This document shows, in pieces, positions 15,939 through 24,368 of a DNA stretch of 64,000 nucleotides. The notes under the pieces are model-generated. The model saw nothing but the letters and a program-made list of their open reading frames with translations. It did no database searches and was not told the origin of the DNA. The position numbers and the translations under genes were made by a program. Source of the DNA: CAVVFX01 sp963747535. GTDB lineage: Bacteria; Acidobacteriota; Terriglobia; Bryobacterales; Bryobacteraceae. The stretch's first letter is position 1; each line of letters begins with the position of its first letter. Where the stretch lies: contig CAVVFX010000006.1 of assembly GCA_963747535.1 (NCBI GenBank), positions 1,116,001 through 1,180,000 on the forward strand, in the 5' to 3' direction.

Positions 15939-17060
15939 ATGAGCATCGAGATCGACACGAACCTTGGCCAACTGCGTCAGAAGCGGGGGTTCTCTGCCAT
16001 CCAACTGGCGCAGTCCACCGGCGTCAGCCGCCAGACCATTTATGCCATCGAGGCGGGCACTTACGTCCCCAATACGGCTGTGGCCCTTCGGCTGGCCCGC
16101 GCGCTCGACACCAAGGTGGAAGACCTGTTCAGACTTCCCGAGGACGAACCTGCGCCCGCGCTACCCTCCGAGCAGGTCACTTTGCTGCCCGGTTGCGATG
16201 TCCTGCAGGCGGGGCAACCGGTCCAACTCTGTAAAGTAGACAACCGTCTGATCGCATCGCCGCCTCTGGCAGTCCAGTGGTACTTCCCGGCGAGCGATGC
16301 GGTGGTCGCCAGCAAGCCCGCAGGTGGAAAAGCTGAGGTGCAGGTATTGCAGACGGACGACGAACTACGCAATCGCATTCTGGTCGCCGGTTGCGATCCG
16401 GGGATCTCGGTGCTGGCGCGGCACGTCCGAGCCGCCGGAATCGAGTTGGTGCTGGCGCATCGCAACAGTTCGCAGTCTCTGAAACTCCTGAAGGAAGGCT
16501 GCATCCACATTGCAGGAACCCACCTGCGCGATGCTTCGAGCGGCGAATCGAACATCCCCGAGGTCGGCCGCCTTTTTCCGAAGGATTCGGTCGCGGTCGT
16601 TTCGTTTGCGATCTGGGAAGAGGGCATCGTGACGGCGCGCGGAAATCCAAAGAACATTCGCGGGATCGAAGATTTCGCGCGGTCCGCCATCTCGATCGTC
16701 AATCGCGAAAAGGGCGCGGGAGCGCGGCGGCTGCTCGATACGGCGCTCAAACGCCTGGGTATCGACCCGAGAAACATCCAGGGGTACCGGAATATCGCGC
16801 CAGGCCACCTCCCCGCTGCGTGGCAGGTCCAGACAGGTGCAGCCGACTGCTGCATCTCGACACGCGCGGCGGCACGGGCGTTCGGCCTCGGCTTCATCCC
16901 GCTGGTGAGCGAACGATACGATCTGGCGATCCGGCGCGAGCATCTTGATCTGCCGGGCATTCAGGCACTACTCGACACACTCAGCCGGTCGAGCTTTCGC
17001 CGCGAACTGGAGAGCTTCGGCGGGTACGATACCAGGAGCGCGGGGCAGCGGATGCTTTAA
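15939..17060 (+). CDS. XRE-family HTH regulator fused to a PBP-like substrate-binding domain
   Basis: 373 residues. Residues 8-62 are an XRE helix-turn-helix: L-R-Q-K-R-G-F-S-A-I-Q-L-A, then G-V-S-R-Q-T-I-Y-A-I-E-A-G. A linker follows, and residues 140-355 form a periplasmic-binding-protein-like domain with A-G-C-D-P-G-I, H-I-A-G-T-H-L-R-D, and V-N-R-E-K-G-A-G-A-R-R-L-L-D. This HTH plus PBP_like layout is known from putative molybdate- or cofactor-responsive one-component regulators. The protein has no signal peptide and must work in the cytoplasm. No molybdenum gene is next to it; the MFS gene at 17086-18309 is convergent. The ligand is inferred only from family. Confidence 0.85.
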   Translation: MSIEIDTNLGQLRQKRGFSAIQLAQSTGVSRQTIYAIEAGTYVPNTAVALRLARALDTKVEDLFRLPEDEPAPALPSEQVTLLPGCDVLQAGQPVQLCKVDNRLIASPPLAVQWYFPASDAVVASKPAGGKAEVQVLQTDDELRNRILVAGCDPGISVLARHVRAAGIELVLAHRNSSQSLKLLKEGCIHIAGTHLRDASSGESNIPEVGRLFPKDSVAVVSFAIWEEGIVTARGNPKNIRGIEDFARSAISIVNREKGAGARRLLDTALKRLGIDPRNIQGYRNIAPGHLPAAWQVQTGAADCCISTRAAARAFGLGFIPLVSERYDLAIRREHLDLPGIQALLDTLSRSSFRRELESFGGYDTRSAGQRML

Positions 17061-17085
17061 CATAGGGCCGCGAATGCACGCGAAT

Positions 17086-18309
17086 TTATGCGGCAGCCGA
17101 TTCTGCAGTCTGCACTTTGGCGTTGCTGCGGAAAAACAAGGCGATCATGAGCAGGATCACGAAGGCCCCCAGAGAAGAACTAAGCCAGAAGCCTTGCCAG
17201 TCGCGAGTGACCACCCCGCCTACGGTCCTGGTGAAGTAATCCACTGCGCCGCCGGAAAGCAGCGCTCCAACGAACATGCCGACGCCGTACGTGAGGAAAA
17301 TAATCAGACCTTGAGCTGCGCCTCGCAGGTTAGGAGGCGCCTCGATATCCGTATAGAGTTGGCCTGTCATGAAGAAGAAGTCGTAGCAAACGCCGTGCAG
17401 CAGGATCGCGATGTAGAACATCCACATGCCGGAACCAGGGTTGCCGAAAGCCAGCAGCGCATAGCGCACGGTCCAAGCGATCATTCCCGCGAGCAGGATC
17501 GCCTTGACAGAGACGCGCCGGAAGATTAGCGGCATCAGCAGCATCATACCGACTTCGGACACTTGTCCAAGCGCCATCTTCCCGGCCGAATTAGTCACGT
17601 GCACGTCGTTGAGATAGGCGTTAGTGAATGAGAAGTAGAAAGTCAGCGGGATGCACGCCAGGATTGATGCGATAACGAATACCAGAAACGTGGGATTTTT
17701 GAGCATCACCAGGGCGTCCAGGCCGAGGATGCGACGGACGGTGATCTGTTGTCCCTTGTTGGGCGGCGGGGTATGGGGCAGCGTCAGACTGAAGAGGCTC
17801 ATCGCCACCGACGCGCCGGCTGCAATCAGGAACGGTGTCTTTGTGGCTTCTATGCCGAGATTACCGATGATCACGCCGATCACAATCCATCCGAGCGTCG
17901 CGAAGACGCGGATTAGAGGGAAGTCGCGTCCCGGATCGGTAATTTGCCGCAGAGTGAGTGAATTGGTCAGCGAAATAGTGGGGAAATAGCATAGGCAGTA
18001 CGCGAACATGATGCCGTACACCGATCCAAAAGAGGTGGATTGCGTGACCAGATAGAGCAGCACCGCGCCGATGAGATGGAGTATTGCGAGCACTCGCTCA
18101 GAGGCGAAGAAGCGATCCGCGAACAGGCCCACGAAGAACGGCGAGATCATACAGGCGAGCGCTGTGGTTCCGAAGACAGCGCCGGTCTCCGTGCCCGAGA
18201 ATTTCAGCGTGGCCGTGAGGTAGGTCCCAATCGTCACGTACCAGGAGCCCCAGATCACATAATTCAGGAACATCATGAAGCTGAGGCGCAGGCGGATCGA
18301 TAGCGGCAT
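17086..18309 (-). CDS. MFS transporter, nucleoside:H+ symporter (NupG/XapB-like)
   Basis: 407 residues with about 12 membrane helices. The N-terminal F-M-M-F-L-N-Y-V-I-W-G-S-W-Y-V-T-I-G-T-Y is the hallmark of the nucleoside:H+ symporter branch of MFS. The loop R-V-F-A-T-L-G-W-I-V and the late H-G-V-C-Y-D-F-F-F-M-T-G-Q-L-Y motif also fit. The substrate in acidobacterial members is not established and could be a nucleoside or sugar. Next to it, upstream, is the DUF1080 relic; in related genomes such permeases often neighbour sugar-related DUF1080 or sugar phosphate isomerase genes, so a sugar substrate is possible (inference). Confidence 0.85.
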   Translation of the reverse strand: MPLSIRLRLSFMMFLNYVIWGSWYVTIGTYLTATLKFSGTETGAVFGTTALACMISPFFVGLFADRFFASERVLAILHLIGAVLLYLVTQSTSFGSVYGIMFAYCLCYFPTISLTNSLTLRQITDPGRDFPLIRVFATLGWIVIGVIIGNLGIEATKTPFLIAAGASVAMSLFSLTLPHTPPPNKGQQITVRRILGLDALVMLKNPTFLVFVIASILACIPLTFYFSFTNAYLNDVHVTNSAGKMALGQVSEVGMMLLMPLIFRRVSVKAILLAGMIAWTVRYALLAFGNPGSGMWMFYIAILLHGVCYDFFFMTGQLYTDIEAPPNLRGAAQGLIIFLTYGVGMFVGALLSGGAVDYFTRTVGGVVTRDWQGFWLSSSLGAFVILLMIALFFRSNAKVQTAESAAA

Positions 18310-18334
18310 CTAGACAGTGTATACTCGACGCTCC

Positions 18335-18625
18335 ATGGGACAACATCGGGCTCTCCTCTTGAACCTGATGACAGGCATCGCTTCAGCCGCACCACCCCTC
18401 GTCGTTCTCTTCGACGGCAAGATCTAAACGGATGGAATGAGTGCAACGGCACCGCTAAATACGCGCGGAAGACGGCGTGTTCACGGGCACGACGGGGTCA
18501 ATGGCGTTGCCTGCGCCGATATCGGCGACGCGATGGACAAATCGGGTTTCATCGCGCAGGTACACGAATATAACGGTCCCCACGCCGGTTCACATGATTC
18601 AGGACATCCGACTCGAAAGAACTTC
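18335..18625 (+). pseudogene. Decayed DUF1080 (3-keto-disaccharide hydrolase) secreted protein
   Basis: The ATG at 18335 opens a signal peptide, then P-L-V-V-L-F-D-G-K-I followed by a stop at 18425. DUF1080 proteins typically start with the L-F-D-G-K-T-L-x-G-W block. In other frames the rest of the fold can be seen in order: N-G-W-N-E-C-N-G-T-A-K-Y, E-D-G-V-F-T-G-T-T-G-S, G-F-I-A-Q-V-H-E-Y-N-G-P and V-H-M-I-Q-D-I-R-L-E-R, the family's C-terminal end. At least three frame changes, one stop and a short length (the family has 200 or more residues) make it a relic. It ends against the insertion element at 18631. Confidence 0.7.
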
Positions 18626-18704
18626 CCTAGACTACTTTCTGGCGCAAAATTCGTTGGTCTGCATGGCGGCGCATGGCGCAAATGTCATCGGGTGTTTGGT
18701 TGAA

Positions 18705-18741
18705 AAGGAAAAAACTCTCGCCGGGTTCTCCGACGAGAGTT
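18705..18741 (-). terminator. Rho-independent terminator downstream of the transposase relic
   Basis: On the minus strand AACTCTCG and CGAGAGTT (18734-18741 and 18713-18720) form an 8-bp stem, extended by a GGC/GCC-type inner stem, and the 3' arm is followed by a T-run. It lies about 32 nt after the transposase frame stop at 18773. Confidence 0.6.
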
Positions 18742-18772
18742 CAAGCAAATCAGAATGGAAAGCCGAGGAGAG

Positions 18773-19078
18773 TTACTCTGCGGGGTGCCGTCGTTTGTCG
18801 ATGGCCCGGCCGATGTTGATGAGATTATCCGCGATCACGCCAAGTCCGGTCCACCGCGTCATTCCGCTAACGCCTTTATACCGGCAACGATTAAGCCCGT
18901 GTCGCCGCTTAAGCACGCTGATGCGTCCTTCGCATCCGGTTCGCCATTTTTGACCTTTTTTAAACCAACGCTTCTTCTGCTCACGTTTTAGTTCAACGCT
19001 TTTCGTGGAACGGCTTGGAACCGAAATACGTTTCACTCCGATTTGCCGCGTCTGGACATGAAACAAAACAGAATGCAA
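18773..19078 (-). pseudogene. C-terminal fragment of a DDE transposase (ISNCY-like)
   Basis: About 100 codons with the pattern R-W-F-K-K-G-Q-K-W-R-T-G-C-E-G-R-I-S-V, then L-K-R-R-H-G-L-N-R-C-R-Y, G-M-T-R-W-T-G-L-G-V-I-A-D-N-L. The G-C-E-G-R-I-S glutamate is in the position of the final acidic residue of a DDE triad in this transposase type. The preceding two thirds of the protein are absent: upstream sequence after about 19080 has no similarity to transposase and contains a separate inverted repeat. No proper start codon is present. This is dead coding sequence inside the inverted-repeat-bounded element. Confidence 0.7.
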
Positions 19079-19114
19079 TACAAATGTTCGAAATAATTGG
19101 GCCAGCTTGGCGAC

Positions 19115-19368
19115 CCTCTGCGGCTCGGCGTCTCTGCGGTGGAGTTCCGGCTTCCCGCGTCAGGTAAGCGAATTTTCGGAGGCAAGTCGCCCGGTAATGC
19201 GGTGGGCCGTAGATTACCGCAGAGCATCTTACTGGGCCGGGCCCAGTCTGGTGGGGAAGGAAACAGCGGCTTCGGCGGGTAATTTTGATGGATCCAGACG
19301 CGGTACCTAAGTCTTTTGTTTCCAGCAAACCACCAGTTTGTTTCTTAGGAGACGCCGAGCCGCGGAGG
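19115..19368. repeat. Inverted repeat pair inside the IS remnant, possible small nested element
   Basis: The 20-nt arm 19115-19134 (CCTCTGCGGCTCGGCGTCTC) is an inverted copy of 19349-19368 with one mismatch. The arms enclose about 214 nt without coding signal. The position, where the transposase 5' part should be, suggests a non-autonomous insertion into the older IS. Confidence 0.5.
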
Positions 19369-19590
19369 AAAACGCAGAGGAGGTCTTTGTCCAGCGTAAA
19401 GTGGACCGAAAACGTAAGAATCTGTACGCTCGTGCAGCAGACCGGCAGGATGCCCTATGCGAACAAAAGAAATTGGCTTCACACTTTTGCGCCAGAAAGT
19501 AGACTAGCAGCCTGTGGCCTGCGTCTCCGAGCGTATGGAACCCTCGCCCGTCAGCAGCCAACCGGCCTCCACATATAATGCACACTTGAT

Positions 19591-21783
19591 ATGCGCATCA
19601 CTCTAATTCTCCTCGTAGCCGTCTCCGCCCTCGCTCAATCCATCCAATTCGACGAAGGCCGCAAGGTCTGGCTGCTTACCACCCGCCAGTCGTCGTATGC
19701 CATGGGTGTCAGCCCCGATGGCAGCCTGCTCAATCTCTATTGGGGCGCACCTCTCTGGCGCATCGCCGACCTGCCCGCCGCCGCGCAACGGCAGGATATC
19801 TCGTCCTTCGATCCGCATCAAATGCTCGAGAACGAAGAATTCCCCGGCTGGGGTGGTCCGCGCTATTACGAGCCCGCGGTCAAGATTACCCGCGAGGACG
19901 GCGATCGCGACCTGGTCCTGAAGTATGTGTCGCACAACCTGCAGCCGGATGCGCTCGACATCACCATGAAGGACATTCGCGACAACATCGAAGTTGTGCT
20001 CCACTACCGCGTGTATCCGGACTACGGATTAATTCGCCGCAATTCGACGATCGCAAATAAGACGCAGCATCCCATCACACTGGAGAGCGCGCAATCCGCG
20101 GTCTGGAACCTGCCTCCCGGGGATGGTTATCAGCTCAGCAATCTCACCGGACGCTGGGCCGCGGAAACGCAGCTCACGCGCGAACCGATTCATCAGGGCG
20201 AGATCGTCATGGAGAGCCGCAAGGGCCACACCAGCCACTACGTCAATCCGTGGTTTGCTATATCCGGAGGCGATGCCGGTGACGCCAGCGAAGAGAGCGG
20301 CGCGGTCTGGTTCGGCGCGCTGGGCTGGAGCGGCAACTGGCGCATCTCGGTGGAGCAGACCGCGTACCGGCAGGTGCGCGTCACGGGCGGTTTCAATCCC
20401 TTCGATTTCGCCTATCCGCTGGCCGCGGGCGAGAGCCTCGAAACGCCGTCGTTTTATGGCGGATTCTCGCATGACGGCTATGGCGGCGCGTCGCGTCTGC
20501 TGCATCGTTTCGAGCGGGAAGTCATTCTGCCCGGCGGTGTCCAGTCGCGTCTGCGCCCGGTGCTCTATAACTCCTGGGAAGCGACCACGTTTAATGTCAC
20601 AGAAGCCGGACAGGAAGCGCTGGCGGACAAGGCAGCGTCGCTCGGCATCGAGCTGTTCGTGATCGACGACGGCTGGTTCGGCGCGCGCAATAACGATCAC
20701 GCCGGGCTCGGCGACTGGGTCGTGAATCCGAAGAAGTTCCCCAACGGGCTGAAACCGCTGATCGATCACGTAAACAAACTCGGCATGGATTTCGGCCTGT
20801 GGGTCGAACCGGAGATGGTGAATCCCGATAGCGATCTGTACCGCGCGCATCCCGATTGGGTGATCAACTTTCCCTCGCGGCCGCGCAGTGAACTGCGCAA
20901 CCAGCTCATCCTCAACCTGGCGCGCGACGACGTGAAGGAGCATATCTTTAACGTGCTCGACAAACTGGCATCGGAATACAACATCCGCTATTTCAAATGG
21001 GACATGAACCGTTCGTTCGCCGAACCCGGGTGGCCCGAGGCCGGCGCAGCGAACGAGCGCAAGCTATGGGTCGCGTATGTGCGCAACCTCTACGAGATAC
21101 TCGACCGTCTGCGCGCCAGACATCCCAAGCTGGAGATCGAGGATTGTTCCGGCGGCGGCGGGCGTCTCGACATCGAAGCCATCCGGCGCGCCGACCTGGT
21201 CTGGGCCTCGGATAACACCGAAGCCTTCGACCGGCTGCGCATCCAGGAAGGCTTCACGCAAGCGTATGCGCCGAAGATTATGTCCGCCTGGGTTACCGAT
21301 GTCCCCAACATGAATGGCCGCTCGACGCCGCTCGCGACGCGGTTTCTGGTAGCCATGCAAGGGGCGCTGGGGATCGGCGCAAATCTAAACAAGTGGACGC
21401 CGCAGGACTTTGCTCTCGCAACGAAGATGATCGGCATCTACAAGCGAATTCGTCCCACCATTCAGACGGGGAATCTTTACCGGCTGGCGAGTCCCCGCAC
21501 GAACGACGTGACGGTGAATCAGTACGTGTCCGCGGACGGCAGGCAGTCGGTGGTATTCGCGGTCCGCCACTCGCAGCAATACAATACCGCCGCGCCAACC
21601 ATCCATCTTCGCGGGCTGGACGAAAGGGCGACTTACAAGCTGGAGAGTGTGGATAATAAGCTGGTGGAGAAACAGCCGGCGCTAAGCGGCGCGTATCTGA
21701 TGAATCGCGGGCTCAACGTGAACCTGCGCGGAGATTTCGACAGCACTGCAATCCTGCTGACGGTTGCCGAGCCGCGACCGTAA
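19591..21783 (+). CDS. Alpha-galactosidase, glycoside hydrolase family 36
   Basis: 730 residues, the usual GH36 length. Residues 1-16 are a signal peptide, so the enzyme acts outside the cytoplasm. An N-terminal beta-sandwich is followed by a TIM barrel. The nucleophile is D471 in F-K-W-D-M-N-R and the acid/base is D541 in W-A-S-D-N-T-E. The 70-residue spacing matches that of characterised GH36 enzymes. Other motifs are V-I-D-D-G-W-F, W-V-E-P-E-M-V-N-P and D-C-S-G-G-G-G-R. It removes terminal alpha-1,6-galactose from raffinose-type oligosaccharides or galactomannan. The last codons and the stop lie in a short repeat (21769-21788). It stands alone, without a linked transporter. Confidence 0.93.
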   Translation: MRITLILLVAVSALAQSIQFDEGRKVWLLTTRQSSYAMGVSPDGSLLNLYWGAPLWRIADLPAAAQRQDISSFDPHQMLENEEFPGWGGPRYYEPAVKITREDGDRDLVLKYVSHNLQPDALDITMKDIRDNIEVVLHYRVYPDYGLIRRNSTIANKTQHPITLESAQSAVWNLPPGDGYQLSNLTGRWAAETQLTREPIHQGEIVMESRKGHTSHYVNPWFAISGGDAGDASEESGAVWFGALGWSGNWRISVEQTAYRQVRVTGGFNPFDFAYPLAAGESLETPSFYGGFSHDGYGGASRLLHRFEREVILPGGVQSRLRPVLYNSWEATTFNVTEAGQEALADKAASLGIELFVIDDGWFGARNNDHAGLGDWVVNPKKFPNGLKPLIDHVNKLGMDFGLWVEPEMVNPDSDLYRAHPDWVINFPSRPRSELRNQLILNLARDDVKEHIFNVLDKLASEYNIRYFKWDMNRSFAEPGWPEAGAANERKLWVAYVRNLYEILDRLRARHPKLEIEDCSGGGGRLDIEAIRRADLVWASDNTEAFDRLRIQEGFTQAYAPKIMSAWVTDVPNMNGRSTPLATRFLVAMQGALGIGANLNKWTPQDFALATKMIGIYKRIRPTIQTGNLYRLASPRTNDVTVNQYVSADGRQSVVFAVRHSQQYNTAAPTIHLRGLDERATYKLESVDNKLVEKQPALSGAYLMNRGLNVNLRGDFDSTAILLTVAEPRP

Positions 21784-21788
21784 GGGAG
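21769..21788. repeat. GAGCCGCGACCG repeat half at the alpha-galactosidase stop
   Basis: GAGCCGCGACCG followed by TAAGGGAG supplies the last four codons and the stop of the GH36 gene. A near-identical string occurs in both orientations at 41682-41722, indicating a dispersed repeat. Confidence 0.4.
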
Positions 21789-21853
21789 TCGGTACGAAAA
21801 ATCGGATCGAAGGTTTCTGAGAACTTTTCGAGGTTTACTGCGTCTAATAATGC

Positions 21854-22246
21854 ATGGGAGCCACGCAAATTCAGCTGTCCGACAAACAGGTTCTCGAGCG
21901 AGCTTACCGCGACGCGTTCCGGCAGTTTCAGCGCGAGACGGCCCGGCTTGCGAAGATTAGCGCAAAGGCTTCGTACAATCCCGCGGATACGGAGGCCGCT
22001 TTATTGGCCGTGGAGCAGACGCGTTTGACGTACAACGACACTCGCGACACCTTCGCGGCATTCCTCTTGCCGGCTCCTGCCCGACAGGCGTTTTGGGCGA
22101 TTCCGGCGGCGACACGTCAGGAGGCCCGCCGCGTGAAGGGCCTGGCAGAGCTGTTCTGGGAGCTTTCGGGTAAACCGCAAGGCAGCGCGGACGACGATTG
22201 GTATCGTGCCGAGCGCGTTGTGGGACGGGCTCTAGCCTGCCGGTAG
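21854..22246 (+). CDS. DUF2934 domain-containing protein
   Basis: 130 residues, with no signal peptide. The C-terminal part A-E-L-F-W-E-L-S-G-K-P-Q-G-S-A-D-D-D-W-Y followed by R-A-E fits the small DUF2934 domain (a helix, a G-x-P-x-G-S turn, then D-D-W-x-x-A-E). The N-terminal 90 residues are charged and helical (R-A-Y-R-D-A-F-R-Q-F) without a recognised domain. DUF2934 proteins are common in Acidobacteriota and Proteobacteria and have no known function. Its stop is 2 nt before the MutT start, so the two probably form an operon. Confidence 0.65.
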   Translation: MGATQIQLSDKQVLERAYRDAFRQFQRETARLAKISAKASYNPADTEAALLAVEQTRLTYNDTRDTFAAFLLPAPARQAFWAIPAATRQEARRVKGLAELFWELSGKPQGSADDDWYRAERVVGRALACR

Positions 22247-22248
22247 CG

Positions 22249-22641
22249 ATGACAACTGTAGTCGCGGCGGTCATCGAGCGCAACGGGCGGATTCTGGTTT
22301 GCCAGCGCCGGCGAGGGCAGGTGCACCAACTCAAGTGGGAGTTTCCCGGTGGAAAAGTCGAAGCAGGCGAGACTCCGGAGGCGGCCTTGCAGCGGGAATT
22401 GCGCGAGGAACTCGGGATCGAAGCTGTCATCGATGCTGAGATCACGCGATACGTGTACACCTACCCCAATCGTGCGCCGATCCTGCTCATCTTTTTTCGC
22501 GTGACCGAATTTGGCGGGGAACCGCGCAACCTGGTGTTCGAAACCATCGAGTGGGAGCCGCGCGAACGGCTCGCGGATTACGATTTCCTGGAAGGCGACG
22601 TCGCGTTTATCAGCGGCGCGGAGTTTACTAAAACTTATTGA
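22249..22641 (+). CDS. Nudix hydrolase, MutT-like
   Basis: 130 residues from the ATG at 22249; the in-frame upstream part lies inside the DUF2934 gene. The complete Nudix box is present: G35-x5-E41-x7-R49-E50-L-R-E53-E54-L-G56-I57. The preceding W-E-F-P-G-G-K is the usual lead into the box, and Q-R-R-R is typical of MutT/8-oxo-dGTPase members. It probably cleans oxidised nucleotides or a related NDP-X from the pool; the exact substrate is not visible. Its 3' end overlaps by 14 nt the convergent gene at 22628. Confidence 0.88.
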   Translation: MTTVVAAVIERNGRILVCQRRRGQVHQLKWEFPGGKVEAGETPEAALQRELREELGIEAVIDAEITRYVYTYPNRAPILLIFFRVTEFGGEPRNLVFETIEWEPRERLADYDFLEGDVAFISGAEFTKTY

Positions 22642-23779
22642 GTTCGCGGACCAGCGAGTCGGCGCCCTCTTTGCGATAGATATCGCTGAGGTGCTGCTCT
22701 TCCGGGGACGGAGGCATGATCCGCAGCAGGTTGGAGCGGCGCAGGCTTTCCAGCTTGGGGATCCAGATGCTGCCATCGGAGTATTCCACTTCGCTGACAA
22801 AGCCGGTCATATTCCGGATCTCGACGGGTTTGCCGCCATTGCGCGAAAAGCGCAGCGACGTCTCCTGCAAAAGCCGGGCGCTCCGTCCGGGCGGCAGGTA
22901 CAATTCACCTTCCGAGGCCGGGACCGAACCGGCGAGGTATTCTCTGCCCTGCATATCCTTCACCAGCCAGGCGATCTCCACGTAGCGCACCAGCTTCGAG
23001 GAAGTGTTCTGGACCTCGATACTCGGTTTGCGGGCTTCATTCCCGGCAATCTCCGCCCAACCTTGCTGCGGTTTCACCGGGCTATCAGGCATTTGCAGGA
23101 ATGCGAACTGTTCCGGATGCCCCGGAGAATCCATAGCCGTGCTGCGTCCGCGGGCCAGCGTCACATCGAGATGAGGACGCTTGGCCTGGCGATCCAGGCT
23201 ATCAAGCATTTCTTGCTGCAGACCAGCGACGCCGTGTCCCTGGAGAACCTGTTTGAGGTACTTACGATCCTGATCGGCCTGCATCCCCCACGCGACCATC
23301 TGGCGGCGGGAATTTAGCCGGTCCGGGCCGTAGAACTCGTAGTTCCTGAACAGGACACCGTCGACGTTCACCCGGACCAGAGGACCGCTACCGGCTTGCA
23401 TGGGGCGCATCAGGCGGCCGTCGATGCTCACCGGGAAGACCTCGCCGGGCGCCACGTTGACGCTGGGATAGGAAACCGATGCTTTGCCGCCCGGGGTCGA
23501 TTCCTGGGCCATCAGAAGGAGGGTCACGCCACGGATATAGTCGTCGCCGGTATTGCGCAGTCTGGCACTGATGTGCAAGTCAATCATCAGAGAGGCGCCG
23601 CGATAGGAGACACGCGATTCGCTGGAGTCAAAAGACTGCACCTGGATCGGCGCGTCGTCCCGCAGATCGAATTTGATCGAACTGGGATCGAGCCGGGTGT
23701 CCTGAGCCGTCAGAGACACGACGCCGGACGCGGCAGCAAATGCCGCTATCAGGAACACGCGCTGAATGCTACTGACCAT
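22628..23779 (-). CDS. Secreted protein of unknown function in a sigma/anti-sigma operon
   Basis: 383 residues. Residues 1-26 are a signal peptide. I recognise no catalytic motif. The body has two Ig-like or beta-rich stretches (R-V-S-Y-R-G-A-S-L-M-I-D-L, R-Y-V-E-I-A-W-L-V-K-D-M-Q-G) separated by a charged helical region with Q-A-D-Q-D-R-K. Its start overlaps the anti-sigma gene by 11 nt on the same strand, so it is the third gene of sigma/anti-sigma/secreted-protein operon. It could be the sensed partner or the output of that switch (inference). Confidence 0.7.
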   Translation of the reverse strand: MVSSIQRVFLIAAFAAASGVVSLTAQDTRLDPSSIKFDLRDDAPIQVQSFDSSESRVSYRGASLMIDLHISARLRNTGDDYIRGVTLLLMAQESTPGGKASVSYPSVNVAPGEVFPVSIDGRLMRPMQAGSGPLVRVNVDGVLFRNYEFYGPDRLNSRRQMVAWGMQADQDRKYLKQVLQGHGVAGLQQEMLDSLDRQAKRPHLDVTLARGRSTAMDSPGHPEQFAFLQMPDSPVKPQQGWAEIAGNEARKPSIEVQNTSSKLVRYVEIAWLVKDMQGREYLAGSVPASEGELYLPPGRSARLLQETSLRFSRNGGKPVEIRNMTGFVSEVEYSDGSIWIPKLESLRRSNLLRIMPPSPEEQHLSDIYRKEGADSLVRELNKF

Positions 23780-24368
23780 AAGAGATACTGTTCACGGTGA
23801 CCATACCGGTCTTGCTATCGACATAACTTGCGCCGACACCGCCCTGGGCATTGACTCGATACACCACGTCGCCACGGCTGTTATTGCGCAACTCGCTGAC
23901 GACCGCTTCCCCGTCCCGCATCTGAATCCCGCTATCCTTCACCTCGAGCACCACATCCTCCACAGGCGGCATGGCGGCCAGATCCATTCTGCCGGACAAC
24001 GGCTCCGTGGACCAGGGATGGTTGATCCACACCCCGGTCCCAGCCGCGACCGCGATCAGGGCAGTGGTGGCCAGTGCTGCCCACGCCCACGGTGAACGCC
24101 GATGCTGCCGCGACTGAATCGGGGCGATGCATTCTCCAGCTTCCAATCCCAGGCGAATGTTGGCCTTCATCTCGGCAGCCAGCCGGTCCCAATTCACCTC
24201 GGGCTCGGGAGCGTTCCGCAACGCTTCTGCGCGCAGAGACGAGAACTCAGTGACTTCCTGCTGGCACTTGCCGCAGGTCCGGAGATGCCAGTCGACACGC
24301 AGGCGGGCGATGCGGCCAAGGTCGTTACCGGCATAGAGGGCCAGGTCGGATTCGTTCGGATGATACAT
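23769..24368 (-). CDS. Transmembrane anti-sigma factor with zinc-finger-type N-terminus
   Basis: 199 residues. Residues 1-45 contain H28-x3-C32-x2-C35, the ZAS-type anti-sigma domain that binds the sigma factor. Residues 95-115 form a single membrane helix, and the remaining 84 residues would lie in the periplasm. The start abuts the sigma stop (TAA then ATG), and a strong GGAGG ribosome site lies in the end of the sigma gene. This is the usual layout of a sigma/anti-sigma pair in which the membrane anti-sigma holds the sigma factor until an envelope signal arrives. Confidence 0.85.
   Translation of the reverse strand: MYHPNESDLALYAGNDLGRIARLRVDWHLRTCGKCQQEVTEFSSLRAEALRNAPEPEVNWDRLAAEMKANIRLGLEAGECIAPIQSRQHRRSPWAWAALATTALIAVAAGTGVWINHPWSTEPLSGRMDLAAMPPVEDVVLEVKDSGIQMRDGEAVVSELRNNSRGDVVYRVNAQGGVGASYVDSKTGMVTVNSISYGQ

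Larger units (their letters stand above)
18631..19503. mobile_element. IS remnant with terminal inverted repeats
   Basis: ACTACTTTCTGGCGCAAAA at 18631-18649 and TTTTGCGCCAGAAAGTAGA at 19485-19503 are inverted copies that match at 18 of 19 positions. Both are flanked outside by CTAG (18627-18630 and 19504-19507), which could be a 4-bp target duplication. Inside is the 3' part of a DDE transposase on the minus strand. The 873-bp size is too short for an intact element of this kind, and the transposase 5' part is missing. The element abuts the DUF1080 relic. Confidence 0.7.

Noticed and set aside
18993..19328. Minus-strand frame as the N-terminal half of the transposase
   Set aside because: It shows no transposase similarity and crosses an inverted repeat pair, so it is not part of the same protein.
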